Of a DNA stretch of 56,117 bases, positions 26,692-37,529 are shown piece by piece. Below the pieces are notes generated by a model, which worked only from the letters and a program-made list of their open reading frames with translations, was not told the DNA's origin and made no database searches. The DNA lies in assembly GCF_000313135.1 (NCBI RefSeq), contig NW_004457410.1:227131-283247 (forward strand), read 5' to 3'. Numbering within the stretch: the first letter of the stretch is position 1; each line of letters starts with the position of its first letter. The position numbers were made by a program, and so were the translations under genes. The stretch comes from Acanthamoeba castellanii str. Neff. Its lineage: Eukaryota > Discosea > Longamoebia > Acanthamoebidae.

Positions 26692-27683
26692 TCATTTGGT
26701 CGTTGGTGGTGGTTGGGCCGAGGCGGTGGCGAGAAGAGAGCGCCGATAGGCCTCCACCTGCTCCAGGAAGGCCGGCCGCGGGCGGGCGGCTGCAATGAAC
26801 GAACCACAGGAAGGGTCTTCAGCAAAAAGAAGTCGCCGTATAGGAGGGGAGGGGGGGGCTAACTGGGTCGGGATTGGTGGAGGAGGGCGAGGGCCTCGTT
26901 GGCCGACAGGTCCCGGTTGCTGTGCACGAGGAAGCCAACCACGACCGCCGCGCTCCTGCTGATGCCGCCCTGGCTGCGCACCCACCATTCCACGCAAAGG
27001 CACCACGTCTCAGACTTTCGTCGTCATCGCCATCGTTCACCACCGAGAGATGGCCCGGCGAGGGATTAGCAGGGGCTGCTCTTTGGGGGTGGGGAGGGGC
27101 TTACCAGTGCACGAGCACGCCGGAGCCGGCCTGGAGGGCCTCCTCGATGAAGGCTATGCACTCGGGGAGTCGCGAAAGGAGGTCGCTCGTGTCCGCGTCC
27201 TGCAGGCCCTTGATGCGCTTGTGCGTGAACTCCTGTGCGTAGTCAACGCACCACACGCACGCACATGAACGCACGCACACGCGGACACGACGCACACGCC
27301 AAATCAGCCTGGCTGCAGGACGCCACGCCAACAGGAGAACTGCCGGGGCGTGAGAGTAAGCGGTACGGTGGGGTGGAGGGTGTCGACGCCGACGGAGAGG
27401 ATGTGGGTGATGTTGAGGCTGCGGAGGTAGTCCACATTCCCCGAACTCCGCTGCGACCCCATGAACAGCCCGGCCTGCACCTCCGCCGGCTCTCTGGTGT
27501 GGTCCGGAGCAGCAGCCGCCGACGGAGGAGACAGTCAGCCCCCAAGCATGCAACCAACAGCGGCGAAAAAGAGAAGAGAGGCGGGGGGGGGGTATCTAGC
27601 AACCGCAACTTCTTGCCCGGCACGGCCTTGCCTTTGGGACCACCGCGCGCTGTTGGCACAGCCTTGGACCCAGCCTTCTTCAT
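26692..27683 (-). CDS. Dual-specificity protein phosphatase
   Basis: A small Cys-based phosphatase of the DUSP/PTP fold. The front of the domain reads AEVQAGLFMGSQRSSGNVDY, LRSLNITHILSVGVDTLHPT. The general-acid region is KGLQDADTSDLL, and the catalytic loop is VLVHCQGGISRSAAVVVGFL. The HCxxGxxRS loop is split by an intron after its first Cys base pair (HTG|C), and the junction restores it exactly. NRDLSANEALALLHQSRPS, then FLEQVEAYRRSLLATASA, completes the domain. The N-terminus (MKKAGSKAVPTARGGPKGK) is short and basic. No MAPK-docking or rhodanese domain is seen, so it is an atypical, stand-alone DUSP. About five exons. Confidence 0.85.
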
Positions 27684-27847
27684 TGGTTGGTCAGTTGGTG
27701 GTGGTGTACAAGTACTTGCCCCCACCCAAGACCCAAACGGATGGCATTCAGGGAATGCAAAGAGGAAAGAAACGAGAAACCACCACAGGGCCAGCGTGAA
27801 GAGGGAAAGAGAAATGGGATTGTGGTTGATTGCGTGGTTGATGTACA

Positions 27848-28236
27848 TCAGTGGGAGGAGGAAGAAGGGGAGGCGCGGAGGTAGAAGAGAAGGTAGGCCT
27901 GTCGTCGCAGCACGGTCTGGATGGTCGTCGGGTTGATGGTCGTGTCGTCCACGTGATACCTGCGCGCGCGCACACACAACACACACACGAGACGCGCGTT
28001 AGTGAGGTGCATTGCAGCCGCGGCACAACCACAACACGGGTAGTAGTAGTACCAGTGCTGGTCGCGTTTGATGGACGCGGTGTAGTGTCCGCTCTGGAGG
28101 GTGTGGCCGTGGTGCTCCACCACTCCGAAGAGGTCGTAGCTCCTCCGCTCCTTCTCGCTGCCACCCGCGTGCGGCCCCAACAACTCTGTTCCGTCGACCA
28201 CGGGGTGAACACCAACACACACGCATACACGACACC

Positions 28237-28284
<48 letters not shown>

Positions 28285-30828
28285 AGCTCCAGAAGACGGA
28301 CGAGATACGTACTGGTGGGGATGACGAGGCGTTCGGGGAACTCGATGTGCTTGGCGATCTTGTCGCCCCCGGCGGCGCTGAAGGCGAAGCGCTTGAGGTG
28401 GACCACCAGCACGCCCGGCATGCGCTCGAACTTGTACTCCTTCGACGCCCGCACCTCCCAGTCCAGCGATTCCTGCGCGTGCGCGTGCGTGCGCTGTCAG
28501 TCATCAGCCCAGAAAATAAGTCGACAGCGGGGCGAGGGGGGCGGGGCGTACGGCGGACATGAAGCCGAGGAGGGCGTCGTCGAGGGAGCGGATCTGGTGG
28601 ACCGACACGTCGAGGGGCAGGGCGTTGAAGAGCTCCTGCGTGATCGACTGCTTGGCGCCCCGCGACTTGAGGCACGACCGGAGCTTGCAACCGAATATGC
28701 GCGTCACCGCCGTGTCCTCGAACTCGGCCTGGCGCAATGTCCCGGTGAGAAACAGGTGTGTACACGACACACGCACACGCACACGACCAACGACACGAGA
28801 TGGAAGTGGTACCGTTCGGAGCTTGGAGGTCTTGTTCTTGCGCCCCACTTCGTTCCACTCGTTGGTCTCGTTGTGGGCGGCCGTCTTGTGGTGGGCCCCG
28901 CTCTCGCCGCTGCCGCCGCCAGCCCGCGCCTTGGCGGAACCGGCTCGCAGCTCTGCCGATTGGGCGCCCAGGTTGGTCAGCGTTTTCGATCAAAGATTCA
29001 TTTGTGTCGACAGTGCGCGCGCCAGGTAGAGAGAGGTACCTTCGTGGACGGTGTCGAGGAGGAGCGAGAGGAACTCGTGGGCGTCCTCCTGGCGGCCGGG
29101 GGTGCCGGCCAGCTTCTTGATGACCGCCGCGAAGTGCGCCTTGGCCGCGAGGGGCACCAGCTGCGTGTTGGCCTTCTTCTCCAGCTCGAACGCCTCCGCG
29201 AATCGCACCCTACGCATGAAGAGTTCAACCACCGCCCCACCACCCGGTAAGCCTCCCATCACTCAATCCCCTATGATTGTGCGTCGTGTGTGTAGTGTGT
29301 GTCGTGCCGTGTCGTTGGTCGTGTCGTGTCGTGTCGCTGCGCAGATGATGATGGGAGACTCGAGGACAGTGATCCCGCGCACGGGCACGTACAGCTCAGT
29401 GAGGGTGGGAGCCGGGCACGGTAAGCCGCGGCCCCTGAGGCTGCGCAGGAAGCCGATGAAGGGAGGGCACGCCAGCAGGCACTGCACCGTCTGTGTGTGT
29501 GACGAACAAGAAAAAGAAGAGAAGAGAGAGAACCGAGTGAGACAGCAGCCCAGCTTCCCTCAGGCATGTGTGGCTGCCGCTTGGAAAGAAACCGAGTTAG
29601 GAGGAGAGAGGGGGGGGGTGCGTACCGCGTTGAGGAAGCACGTGTTGCCTTCGTTGTGGAGGCCGCGGAGGGCGGCGTGCGCGAAGGAAGCGTCCCACAT
29701 GAGCCGCACCTCGTCGAAATGCCCTGCGCGTGGCGTGACGTGGCGTGAGTGCTCCTGGCCAATCGCTACCAATCATCAGGGGGGGGGATATTGATGCGAT
29801 CACTTACGGAGAGCGGCCGCGGCGGTGGGCGCGGGCGGGCGCTGCTGCTGCTGCTGGGCCGCCGCTTTCTTTTGGGCCTCCATGTACTTCTGGAGGATGG
29901 CCGGGGCACCCTTGCCCCACGCGTTCACCACCGGCTTGCGCACCGCCACCTCCGGCGCAGCCGACGACGCCCCGTTCTCGGCAGTCACATGCGGTGCGGC
30001 GGCGGTCGCCGGTGTTGAGTCGTCAGTGGACGTCGTCGCCGGGCTGGTGACATGGCCATTGGTAGTCTCCGCTGGCGACGGTGCGACGGCGGCGGCGGTC
30101 GATGCGGGTGCGGGTGCGGGCGACGTGGCAGGGGCGGCTGGCGGGGCCTCCTTCTCGGGGAGCGGGGAGGAGGGGGACGGAACGATGGGCGAGCGGGCCG
30201 TGGGCAGCTCGGTGGCCTCGAAGGAGCCCAGGCACAGGCCCGCCACCTCGTCCAGCCGCGCCTCCTTTGCCGACGACGACGGCGCGGGAGCCACGACCGC
30301 GACTGCGACCGGTCCCAGCGGCTGCTCGCCGGAAGAAGGCGACGCGGGGAGGGGCACAGCCACCACCGCCTCCGTCGTCACTGGCAGCGGCGCTGCGGTC
30401 GAGCCGGCAGTCACCGGGGCCGCCGCGGCAGGCGACGCCTCGGCAGCGGCAGCGGGCGCAGGGGCAGCAGCGGCGGGGCGGCACGCACGGCCCACGGGGC
30501 GGGCTTGGAAGGCAGTGCCGCGCGAACCACTGCGCTGGGGGCGGGCGCGGCAGCGGCAGCGGGCGAGGGGGAGGGAGTGGGGGCGTCCCTGCCGGCGTGG
30601 GTGGTCTTGCCGCCTCGGCCTCGGCCCGACGCGCCTCCTCCTCCTCGAGCACCGGTCGTAGCCGCCACGCGATTGCTGCTGCTGCGGCTGCTGATCACGG
30701 GGAGCTGCGCGCCGGTTGCCGCCCTCTCCAGCAGCGGCTCCACTGCCGCCGCCTCGGCGTCTCTCGCGGCCTTCCTCGCTACGCGCATTTGTGCTGTTGT
30801 TCGTTTGGGGTCTTTTCCGTGTCTCCAT
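27848..30828 (-). CDS. USP10: Ubiquitin-specific protease, USP10/Ubp3-like
   Basis: This is a Cys protease that removes ubiquitin. The catalytic domain opens with LRGLHNEGNTCFLNA (Cys box), followed by VQCLLACPPFIGFLRSLRG, GRQEDAHEFLSLLLDTVHE, and EWNEVGRKNKTSKLRT then FEDTAVTRIFGCKLRS, an arrangement characteristic of USP10. Next come MPGVLVVHLKRFAFSAAGG, the His box HHGHTLQSGHYTAS, YHVDDTTINPTTIQTVL and the end RRQAYLLFYLRASP. The ~340-residue N-terminus is Ala/Pro/Ser-rich with a QQQQQ run. No G3BP-binding FGDF was seen. In yeast and animals this family acts in stress-granule, ribophagy and p53 or secretory control. Eight or so exons; one intron has a (CA)n run. The N-terminal reading frame before about 30400 is low-complexity, so the start at 30828 is tentative; 30788 in another frame is an alternative. 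Confidence 0.85.
28239..28282. repeat. (CA)n microsatellite in a USP10 intron
   Basis: Perfect CA run within the intron between the KHIEFPERLVIPT exon and the LLGPHAGGSEKERRSYD exon. Confidence 0.95.
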
Positions 30829-31076
30829 GCTGGGCAATCGATTTACGATGATATATCTTCGCTTTTGCGGTGCTTGGATGGAGAGTGCAAGGAAAGGATG
30901 TTGAGGCGAATGGATGCGACTGCTGCGGCCGTGTGGGCTTGGGTGTTCTCTGCAAAACCACTTCCTTCACTTTTCCTGGGCTCCTCTTGTTTTTTCTTTG
31001 TTTTCCTGATTTCTTCTTCTGCAATCGCAATCTTCACACCACATTCGCCAGCCGATTAAATAGCGAGCCAGACATC
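30829..31076. promoter_or_regulatory. Divergent promoter region, USP10 / eIF3k
   Basis: 248 bp between divergent start codons. ATATAT-like sequence lies at about 30849-30855 and a pyrimidine-rich tract at about 30960-31025. No coding frame is supported. Confidence 0.5.
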
Positions 31077-31946
31077 ATGAGCAGCGAGAGGAAGCAGGAG
31101 ATCACGGAAGTGCTGAAGAAGGGCCGCTACTCGCTGGACTCCCTGCCACAGCTGAAGGCCTACCTTCAGGAGCAGATCGACCAGCGCTCCTACGATTTCG
31201 AGGCCAACCTCGCCCTCCTCAAGATCTTCCAGTTCAATCCTTCCCACATCGACATCGATGTCGTGCAGAAGGTCTTGATCAAGGCACTCATGAATCTGCC
31301 CCACATGGACTTCCCCCTCAGCCTCTACGTTCTCCCCGAGGCCGCGGTATGCCCCCAATCCCGTGATTCCGTTTCCGCTCCAATCGGGCACCATCTGCAT
31401 TTCATTAATCTCCATTTTCTTTCGCACGCGTAGCACCAAAATGAAGGCGTTGCCGCTCTGAAGAAGGTGTCCAACCTGCTCGAGACGGCCCAGTTCACCG
31501 GCTTCTGGACGCTGTTCGAGGAGGACAGCGCCACTTCTGTTCTGCTCAAGAACTTCCCCGGCTTCCGCGAGGCCATCCAAAGCTGTACGGCTTCTTCAAA
31601 GCTTTGCGCGTCTCGGTGGCGTTCTTCTTGTGTGTGTGGGAGCCAGCGACGTACCCTGAGCTGATTAATGTGCTGTGCCCTGGCGTGTGTGTGTGTGTGC
31701 TGTGCAGTTGCCGTGAGCGTGTTGACGGTGGCGTACCAGAGTGTGCCCGTGGACGTGCTGGCGTCGGCCGTGCATTTGAACGGAGCCGCGCTCGACGAGT
31801 TCGTGGCCAAGCAGGAGGGGTGGAAGACCGAGGACGACCTCGTCACGCTACCCGTGACCGAGCTCAACCAGGCCAGGCAAATCAAGACCACCGAGCAGCT
31901 CGACCGCAAGAAGGTAGCCAACATCTTCTCTGTTTTGACCAAGTAA
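31077..31946 (+). CDS. EIF3K: Eukaryotic translation initiation factor 3 subunit K
   Basis: eIF3k is a small PCI/winged-helix subunit at the periphery of the eIF3 complex on the 40S ribosome. Three exons join cleanly: 31077-31346, 31434-31584 and 31708-31946. They give 219 residues, matching the usual family length of about 218. Recognisable blocks are SLPQLKAYLQEQIDQRSYDF, EANLALLKIFQFNPSHIDID, KALMNLPHMDFPLSLYVLP, FTGFWTLFEEDS, VLTVAYQSVPVDVLASAVHL and TEQLDRKKVANIFSVLTK. The last intron contains a GT run. It lies head-to-head with USP10 and is followed 106 bp downstream by TMEM14 in the same direction. Confidence 0.92.
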
Positions 31947-32052
31947 ACGTTCCCCGCTGTAAATGCAGTCTTGTCTGCTCGCCGCACACCACACTGGTGG
32001 GGGAAGCAAAAAAGCGAGGAAAAAAACAAAGATTATAAATAGCAACAAAAAG

Positions 32053-32453
32053 ATGGCGCAGGTGTGGACGCTTGTGGTGGGTGGATTGGTGGCGGCTGGC
32101 GGTGCCATGGGCTATGCCAAGGCACGTTCGGTGCCCAGCCTGGTCGCGGGCGTCACGTGTGGTGCCCTTTATGGCCTTTCCACGCTGTGGATGGAGCCCT
32201 ACCAGATTGGCGGCAACCTTGCGGCAGTGGTGATCAGCATCATCCTCGCTGTGGCGATGGGTCGCCGTTTCCTCGCTTCCGGCAAGGTCATGCCAGGTAG
32301 GTGCTGAAGCAGGCCCACCCTTATTGCAAAGCACCATCCTTCTCCCTCTTCTCCTTTCATCCAACATTCTTTTCGTCTCCAGCAGGCGTAGTGGCCGGGC
32401 TGAGCGTTCTGACGGGGCTCATCAACGCGTACACTCTGTACGGCAAGTACTAG
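32053..32453 (+). CDS. TMEM14: TMEM14 family small membrane protein
   Basis: Two exons (32053-32296 and 32386-32453) encode 103 residues, the normal size for TMEM14 proteins. Hydrophobic, Gly/Ala-rich helices are visible: TLVVGGLVAAGGAMGYAKA, VPSLVAGVTCGALYGLSTL, NLAAVVISIILAVAMGRRF and VVAGLSVLTGLINAYTLY, i.e. up to four membrane spans. The motif GYxKxxSxPSLxAG is typical of the family. Animal TMEM14C helps move a heme precursor across the inner mitochondrial membrane; plant FAX relatives export fatty acids. Which role applies here is not visible. Confidence 0.9.
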
Positions 32454-32503
32454 GGCCTGTGCCTCAATGCAAGAAAGTAATACATTTGTGTGCAAGTCTT
32501 CCC

Positions 32504-33217
32504 CTACGTGCGCACAACGTAGAAGGACGGGAACCAGCCCTCCTTCTTGCCGATTTGGCCCTTGAACAGATCGTCCGTCTTGTTCTCCTCGATGACGGTG
32601 ATGGTGACGCCCTTGGCGAAGGAGAGCTCGTTCTTGGAGGTGGCCTTGTGGGCTTGGAGCGACCTCACCGTGAAGGTCTTCTCCGCCACCGCCGTAGCGG
32701 CTGCCGCAGCCTCGCCCCCTATCGGCAAAGAAGGTGCCGTGGTGGGCACAGCGCCCGAGCTGTGGCGAGTGAGACTCTTGTTGTGCTTCTTCTTTTCCTT
32801 CTTCTCTTTCTTCTCCTTCCTGTCTTTCTTCTCCTTCTTGTCCTTCTTCAACTCTTCCTCGTTCTTCGAGAGTGGCCGACGGGTGGGCACGCTGTCGTTG
32901 CTGGCGTGGGGGGTGGTTGAGGTGGACGAGCTCGGCGACGAGTTGGAGGAGACCGAGGGAGAGCCGCTCAATCGAACGGCCGCGCGCCACGGCGACGCGG
33001 GGGCAGCTGCAGCCGACGAGGCAGTCGTAGTGCTACTGCTGCCCGAAGTACTACTCGCGAGAGTCCCAGCGCTGGCCGCTTGGTCCTCCTTCTTCCGCAG
33101 CTCCTCCTCGCGCTCTCGCTTGAGTTCTACCTCTTCATGGTACTTGCGCTTGTACTCTTCGATTTGCTCGTACACCGATTTAATCTCCTCCTCCAGCTGC
33201 GCCTGCGTCTTCGCCAT
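32504..33217 (-). CDS. Coiled-coil protein with C-terminal SH3-like domain
   Basis: A single exon of 237 residues. The first ~60 residues form a charged coiled coil (LEEEIKSVYEQIEEYKRKYH, ELKREREEELRKKEDQ). The middle is Ser/Thr/Ala-rich with a Lys-rich block (KKDKKEKKDRKEKKEKKEKK). The last ~55 residues match an SH3 fold: VRSLQAHKATSKNELSFAKG, VTITVIEENKTDDLFKGQIG, KKEGWFPSFYVVRT. The ALYDY box is degenerate (RSLQAHKAT), but the GWFPxxYV end is canonical. It resembles the F-BAR/SH3 or adaptor class seen in actin regulation, but no partner can be named. It is intronless, unlike nearly all its neighbours, and convergent with TMEM14 with only 50 bp between stops. Confidence 0.78.
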   Translation of the reverse strand: MAKTQAQLEEEIKSVYEQIEEYKRKYHEEVELKREREEELRKKEDQAASAGTLASSTSGSSSTTTASSAAAAPASPWRAAVRLSGSPSVSSNSSPSSSTSTTPHASNDSVPTRRPLSKNEEELKKDKKEKKDRKEKKEKKEKKKHNKSLTRHSSGAVPTTAPSLPIGGEAAAAATAVAEKTFTVRSLQAHKATSKNELSFAKGVTITVIEENKTDDLFKGQIGKKEGWFPSFYVVRT

Positions 33218-33405
33218 CTCTCTCGTCGTTGTTCTGTGTCTCACCCAAGCCAACACCCTGCAAGTTGCCTTCGTTAAATCCGTCGACACTATAATCTGTC
33301 GACTTAGCCGCACAGCTCGTGGTCGCGAGTGGTGTATGTATGTTATGTATATATGATAACAAACACTTTCCTATTTACAAGCAGATCCTGGACAGCGGGA
33401 GCTCT

Positions 33406-34389
33406 TTAGTTGGTCGGCCGAGTAGGAGAGGCGCGGCCACGCCTTACGTCGGCGAGGAACTGGTGGCGGAGGAGCTCGTGGGCCGATGGTCGGCGTTGGG
33501 GCTGGCGCTCGAGGCACAGGCGCACCAGGTCCTTCAGCTCGGGCGAGTGCGGGCCATCGAGCCCGCGCGGCGCCAACTGGTCGTAGCGGGACAGATAGCG
33601 AATCGGGTGCATGTGCCTGGCAGACACCACACCAACGCGACGACGTACGCCCCGTCAGTAAGGGAGTCGCATGTCGTGTCACGTGTCGTGTGTGTCATGT
33701 GTGTACTCCATGGGCAGGGCGCCGGTGGCCAGTTGGATGGCAATGAGGCCCACGGCCCAGATGTGGGTCCGATTGACACTGCTGCACTCGCCCTCCACAT
33801 CAATTGTCGTGCCGGGCATCAGTTCGGGCGAGATGTAGTACGGGCGAGCATTCTTCGTTCCCCCCCCCCCGCGTAGGGTTTTGATAGTATTGTTTGCGTA
33901 GCGCGGGTGAGCGAGCGATCCGAGAGGCACCAAAAGGTAGAGGGCCACGTACGGCGCATGGGTAGAAGATCTGGTCGATGTTGATCATGGTGTGGCCGTC
34001 GTCTGCCACCAGGAGCTTGTTCCAATCGAGATTGATGCCCGCCACAACATTTTCCCCGCACTACGCATTGAACCATAGAGCCACAGATCGTTAGCGCGTG
34101 TCACGCACGACACGCACGACACACACGCACCGCCGTCTGCAGGTCCACCAATCCAGTCAGCACATCCCGCACGACGTCTGCAATTCGCCCCTCGTCTGCC
34201 TGACCGTTCGTCTCTTCCAACTGGTGAAGAGGGGGAGAGGGACTCAGAGCGCCAGCCAACCAGGGCGGACGTGTGGCAGCGCTGCGTACCTCTTCATCGA
34301 GCGTGCGCGGGGCACACTCTCGCGACAGGCAGATGGTGTCAGTGGTCGGCCGCCAATAGAGACCGAACACATTAGGTAATTGCTTCGAC

Positions 34390-34460
<71 letters not shown>

Positions 34461-35423
34461 GTGTGTCACTCCAAATGCGCATTTGCTCAGGCGACAGAGA
34501 GGCGGTAGAGCGTACGCCAGGTGACGGGCATGAGCCGGGCAGCCAGGGCCTCCTTCTCCTCGAAGATCTTTTTCCTCTTGGCCTCGTCCTCCACGAGCAC
34601 CACCTGCCTCCCTTCCTCGAGGCTGTTCTGCTCCTCCTCGATGTTGATCCACCTGACTCACACCCACGCAATAATGCAATAATGCAATTGTATCAGCACC
34701 ACCTGCAACGCTATGGAGGTAGGTCTGTGTCGTGTGGGCCATGTGTCGTGTGTGTGTGTGTGTGTAGGAAGTACTTGATGACCACCACGCGCTCAGTCTC
34801 CCTCTCCAGCGCCTTGAACCGTGAGCCGTACGAGCCGCCACCGAGCTGTTGCCGCAGATAGAACCTGGACGCGCCCGACGATCGTCAGCGCGAGCCGAGC
34901 GCGGGTCGTTCGCACAGGCCACGCTACCTGCCCTCGGGCCAGGGGTGGAGCGCCTCGCAACGGAAGAAGGCCCGCCACGAGAAGGGCTGCGGCCACAGCC
35001 CGGCACCCGGGTCGACCCACTCGCCCAGGGCCGCTGCGCGTCGATGGGCCGCGAGCAGGGCCTCCGCCGCCAGCCCGATGAAGGCCCGGTGGCACGGCCA
35101 TGCCGCCATCTCCCGCTCGCACAGGCCCTTCCTGCACCCGCGGTGCGGCGCAATGTCGCCCCCCCCCCCAAACATGAGTGTCGACACAGACACAGAAAGA
35201 GAAGGAGGGAGGGTGAAGGAAGGAGAGGTGAAGGGGGAGGCGACCAGAGGGCAGGGTCGAGGGCGAGGCGGTGGCAGGCGCGGGAGACGAGGGAGAAGCG
35301 GGCCAGGGCGGGCACGTCGAGAAAGGACAGCAGAGCTAGGCTCACCTCCTCGGGCAGCGGTGTTCCCTCTTCGGCCCACCACACTCCTTCCTCTTCTCCA
35401 CCTCCCAACGTTGTTGCCTCCAT
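33406..35423 (-). CDS. F-box protein fused to a degenerate protein-kinase domain
   Basis: Exon 1 encodes an F-box: PLPEEVSLALLSFLDVPALA, RFSLVSRACHRLALDPALW. After a linker (PFSWRAFFRCEALHPWPEGR) comes a kinase-like N-lobe: FYLRQQLGGGSYGSRFKALE with an intact Gly-rich loop, then RVVVIKYF with the beta-3 Lys. A charged insert with coiled-coil character follows. The C-lobe shows an altered catalytic loop: VAGINLDWNKLLV sits where HRDLKPENILV is expected, so HRD reads GIN. INIDQI replaces KIxDFG. YYISPELM is APE-like, THIWAVGLIAIQLATGALP replaces DxWSxG, and LCLERQPQRRPSAHELLRH closes the fold. The kinase is therefore probably catalytically dead or highly atypical. F-box proteins recruit substrates to SCF ubiquitin ligases, so the pseudokinase may bind the target (inference). 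One intron has a long (TG)n run. Confidence 0.78.
34395..34459. repeat. (TG)n microsatellite in F-box/pseudokinase intron
   Basis: A long, nearly pure TG run of about 32 units directly upstream (in the transcript) of the exon encoding VFGLYWRPTTDTICLSRE. Confidence 0.95.
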
Positions 35424-35673
35424 CTCTTTCGTTATTTTACTTTATTTTTCTATTTTCCATTTGATCATTTGGAAAAAGGAAAGGGAAATAAGAATTAGAA
35501 ACAAGAGGGCCCTCTCGTGGCAGGCGCAAATCCATCAGGCACACGGGCTCGTTGTGGCATGCCTCTGAGGCCACCCTTCCTCTGAAAGGCGCACACATCC
35601 ACCAGCTTCTTGAGGCAGGCGATTCTCGAGTAGAATACATCCATCCATCAGGAACAGATTCATAGAAGAGGAG
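35424..35673. promoter_or_regulatory. Divergent promoter region, F-box gene / coiled-coil gene
   Basis: 250 bp between divergent start codons. The left end (about 35429-35500) is AT-rich compared with the surroundings. No gene is seen. Confidence 0.5.
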
Positions 35674-36514
35674 ATGGAGGGGAGTAGCACCACCACACCA
35701 GACTCCAGCCCCGCCCCGCCCCTGCCGCCTTCGCCCTCGACACCCCTCCGCTCTTCCACTGCCGCCGCCCAAGCCACACCCGCCACGCCTTCAGTCACGG
35801 CCGTGACTTCATCGTCGCCCTCCACAGGGCCACAGCAGGCGGCAGGCCAGGGCGGCGATGGCAGCGAAGTGGCGCGCCTGCGAGCCGAAGTGGAGCGGCT
35901 CAAGGCGGGCAAGGTGCGGCGCGGCGAGCAGCTGCGGCGGCTCATGGCCGAGCTCAAGGCCGTGCGCGCGGCCGCGCGGGCCGAGTCGGCGTTCGAGCAC
36001 CTCAACGAGGCCGTCGCGNNNNNNNNNNNNNNNNNNNNNNNNNNNNNNNNNNNNNNNNNNNNNNNNNNNNNNNNNNNNNNNNNNNNNNNNNNNNNNNNNN
36101 NNNNNNNNNNNNNNNNNNNNNNNNNNNNNNNNNNNNNNNNNNNNNNNNNNNNNNNNNNNNNNNNAAGCGCGGGCGGCCGAGGCCGAGGCGCTGCTGGCCC
36201 GGCGCGAGAAGGAGCGCGAGGCGGCGGTGGCCAAGCTGAGCGACGAGCAGCAGCGGGCCGACCGGGTGCTGATCCACAACCTACAGCTGGCCAATCGGGT
36301 GCGACAGCTCGAGGAGGGCCTCCAATCGGGCGGCGAGGGCGCAATGCGGGACGTGGAGGGCGGCGCCGATGGCGCCATGAGCAGAAGCGGCGGTGGGTTG
36401 GTGGAGCGGGTGTGGGCGATGTGGAATCAGCGAGATCGAAAGGGGGTGATGGTGATCACCGTGCTCTCCCTCGTCGTCTTCTGGTACCTCACCACTGTCT
36501 ACTCGGGCGGATGA
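35674..36514 (+). CDS. Tail-anchored coiled-coil protein (interrupted by assembly gap)
   Basis: The N-terminus is Ser/Thr/Pro/Ala-rich and the middle a long coiled coil (VARLRAEVERLKAGKVRRGE, LRRLMAELKAVRAAARAES, then after the gap RAAEAEALLARREKEREAAV and LIHNLQLANRVRQLEEGLQS). The C-terminus has a single hydrophobic helix, VMVITVLSLVVFWYLTTVY, with only three residues after it: a tail anchor. This plan is typical of Golgi-tethering golgins and some ER or mitochondrial outer-membrane proteins; no specific family is recognised. The 146-N gap falls inside the coiled coil. The two sides are in different frames if the gap length is taken literally (it should be 1 modulo 3 but is 2). Confidence 0.65.
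36019..36164. other. Assembly gap (146 N)
   Basis: Run of undetermined bases within the coiled-coil gene. Its length is probably an estimate, because it breaks the reading frame. Confidence 0.99.
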
Positions 36515-36742
36515 CGCACCCTCTTTAATAAAAAATATAGATGCAGCAAGGACATGTCGAGGTTGGATCGCATGTTCTTATGTTTTATTAAAGTAAAGTG
36601 AATCTCCAAAACACTCTCCAAAAGGGCGTACGCGACGGTGGCGACCTGCGCAGGCCGGCCTAGAAAGGGGTTTGCCACGCTGCATTCGGCCACGTCATCA
36701 TACATTAGTCACGGAGGCCGATCATTGAACGAGGGGTGGAGA

Positions 36743-37497
36743 TCATGGAGGCGGAGCTGTACCGGTGAGCTTGAAGTGGGCGGGAGGGTGGTTGGGGCCG
36801 GCCAGGTCGAATGGCGATCCGTAGACGCCGATGTAGAGGGCGACGGTCTCGTTGGCCGAGGCGCCGATCGGGATGTCGATCTGGTGGTAGGGCGTGTTGG
36901 TCTCCTTGTCCGAGTAGTCGTAGTTCTCCTGGTCGGGCACCACCTCCGTGCCCACGAACAGCCTTTTTTTTTTGCGGCCGAGCCAATGTCGTGCTGACGT
37001 CAGCATTGCATGGAGGCACCACAGGCGTTTTCCTTGGTGGGGGGCGTACCAGTAGTAGCCCCGTGCCCAGGGCTCGACCTCGAGGAGGCCGATGGAAGCG
37101 AGCGAGGACGACGCGTTGAAGACGTAGTACGTGATCTGGTTGGGACCCAGCGATCCCTCCACCGTCTGGCCCACACCCAAGGGGACCACCGCTGCAATTT
37201 GCAAACCACACCACACCACACGAACACGACACGACACGCATACGACACACACGGTCAAAGAACTGTCTGAGCAAAAAAGAAAAAGCAGAAAAAAACAAGA
37301 ACAGGGGCATACGGATGCGGCAGTTGTCGCCGGCCCAGCCGGGGTAGCAGTAGCAGGTGTGCTCGGTGGTGCAGGCGCCGTAGGGCGGGGTGCAGCCCGC
37401 GACGCACGACGTCGACATGTACTGCCGCACCTGGTACGCGCACTTCCGGTTTCCGTAGATACCGATGTACCTGCACGCGTGGTCGGTCAGTCGGTGG

Positions 37498-37529
<32 letters not shown>

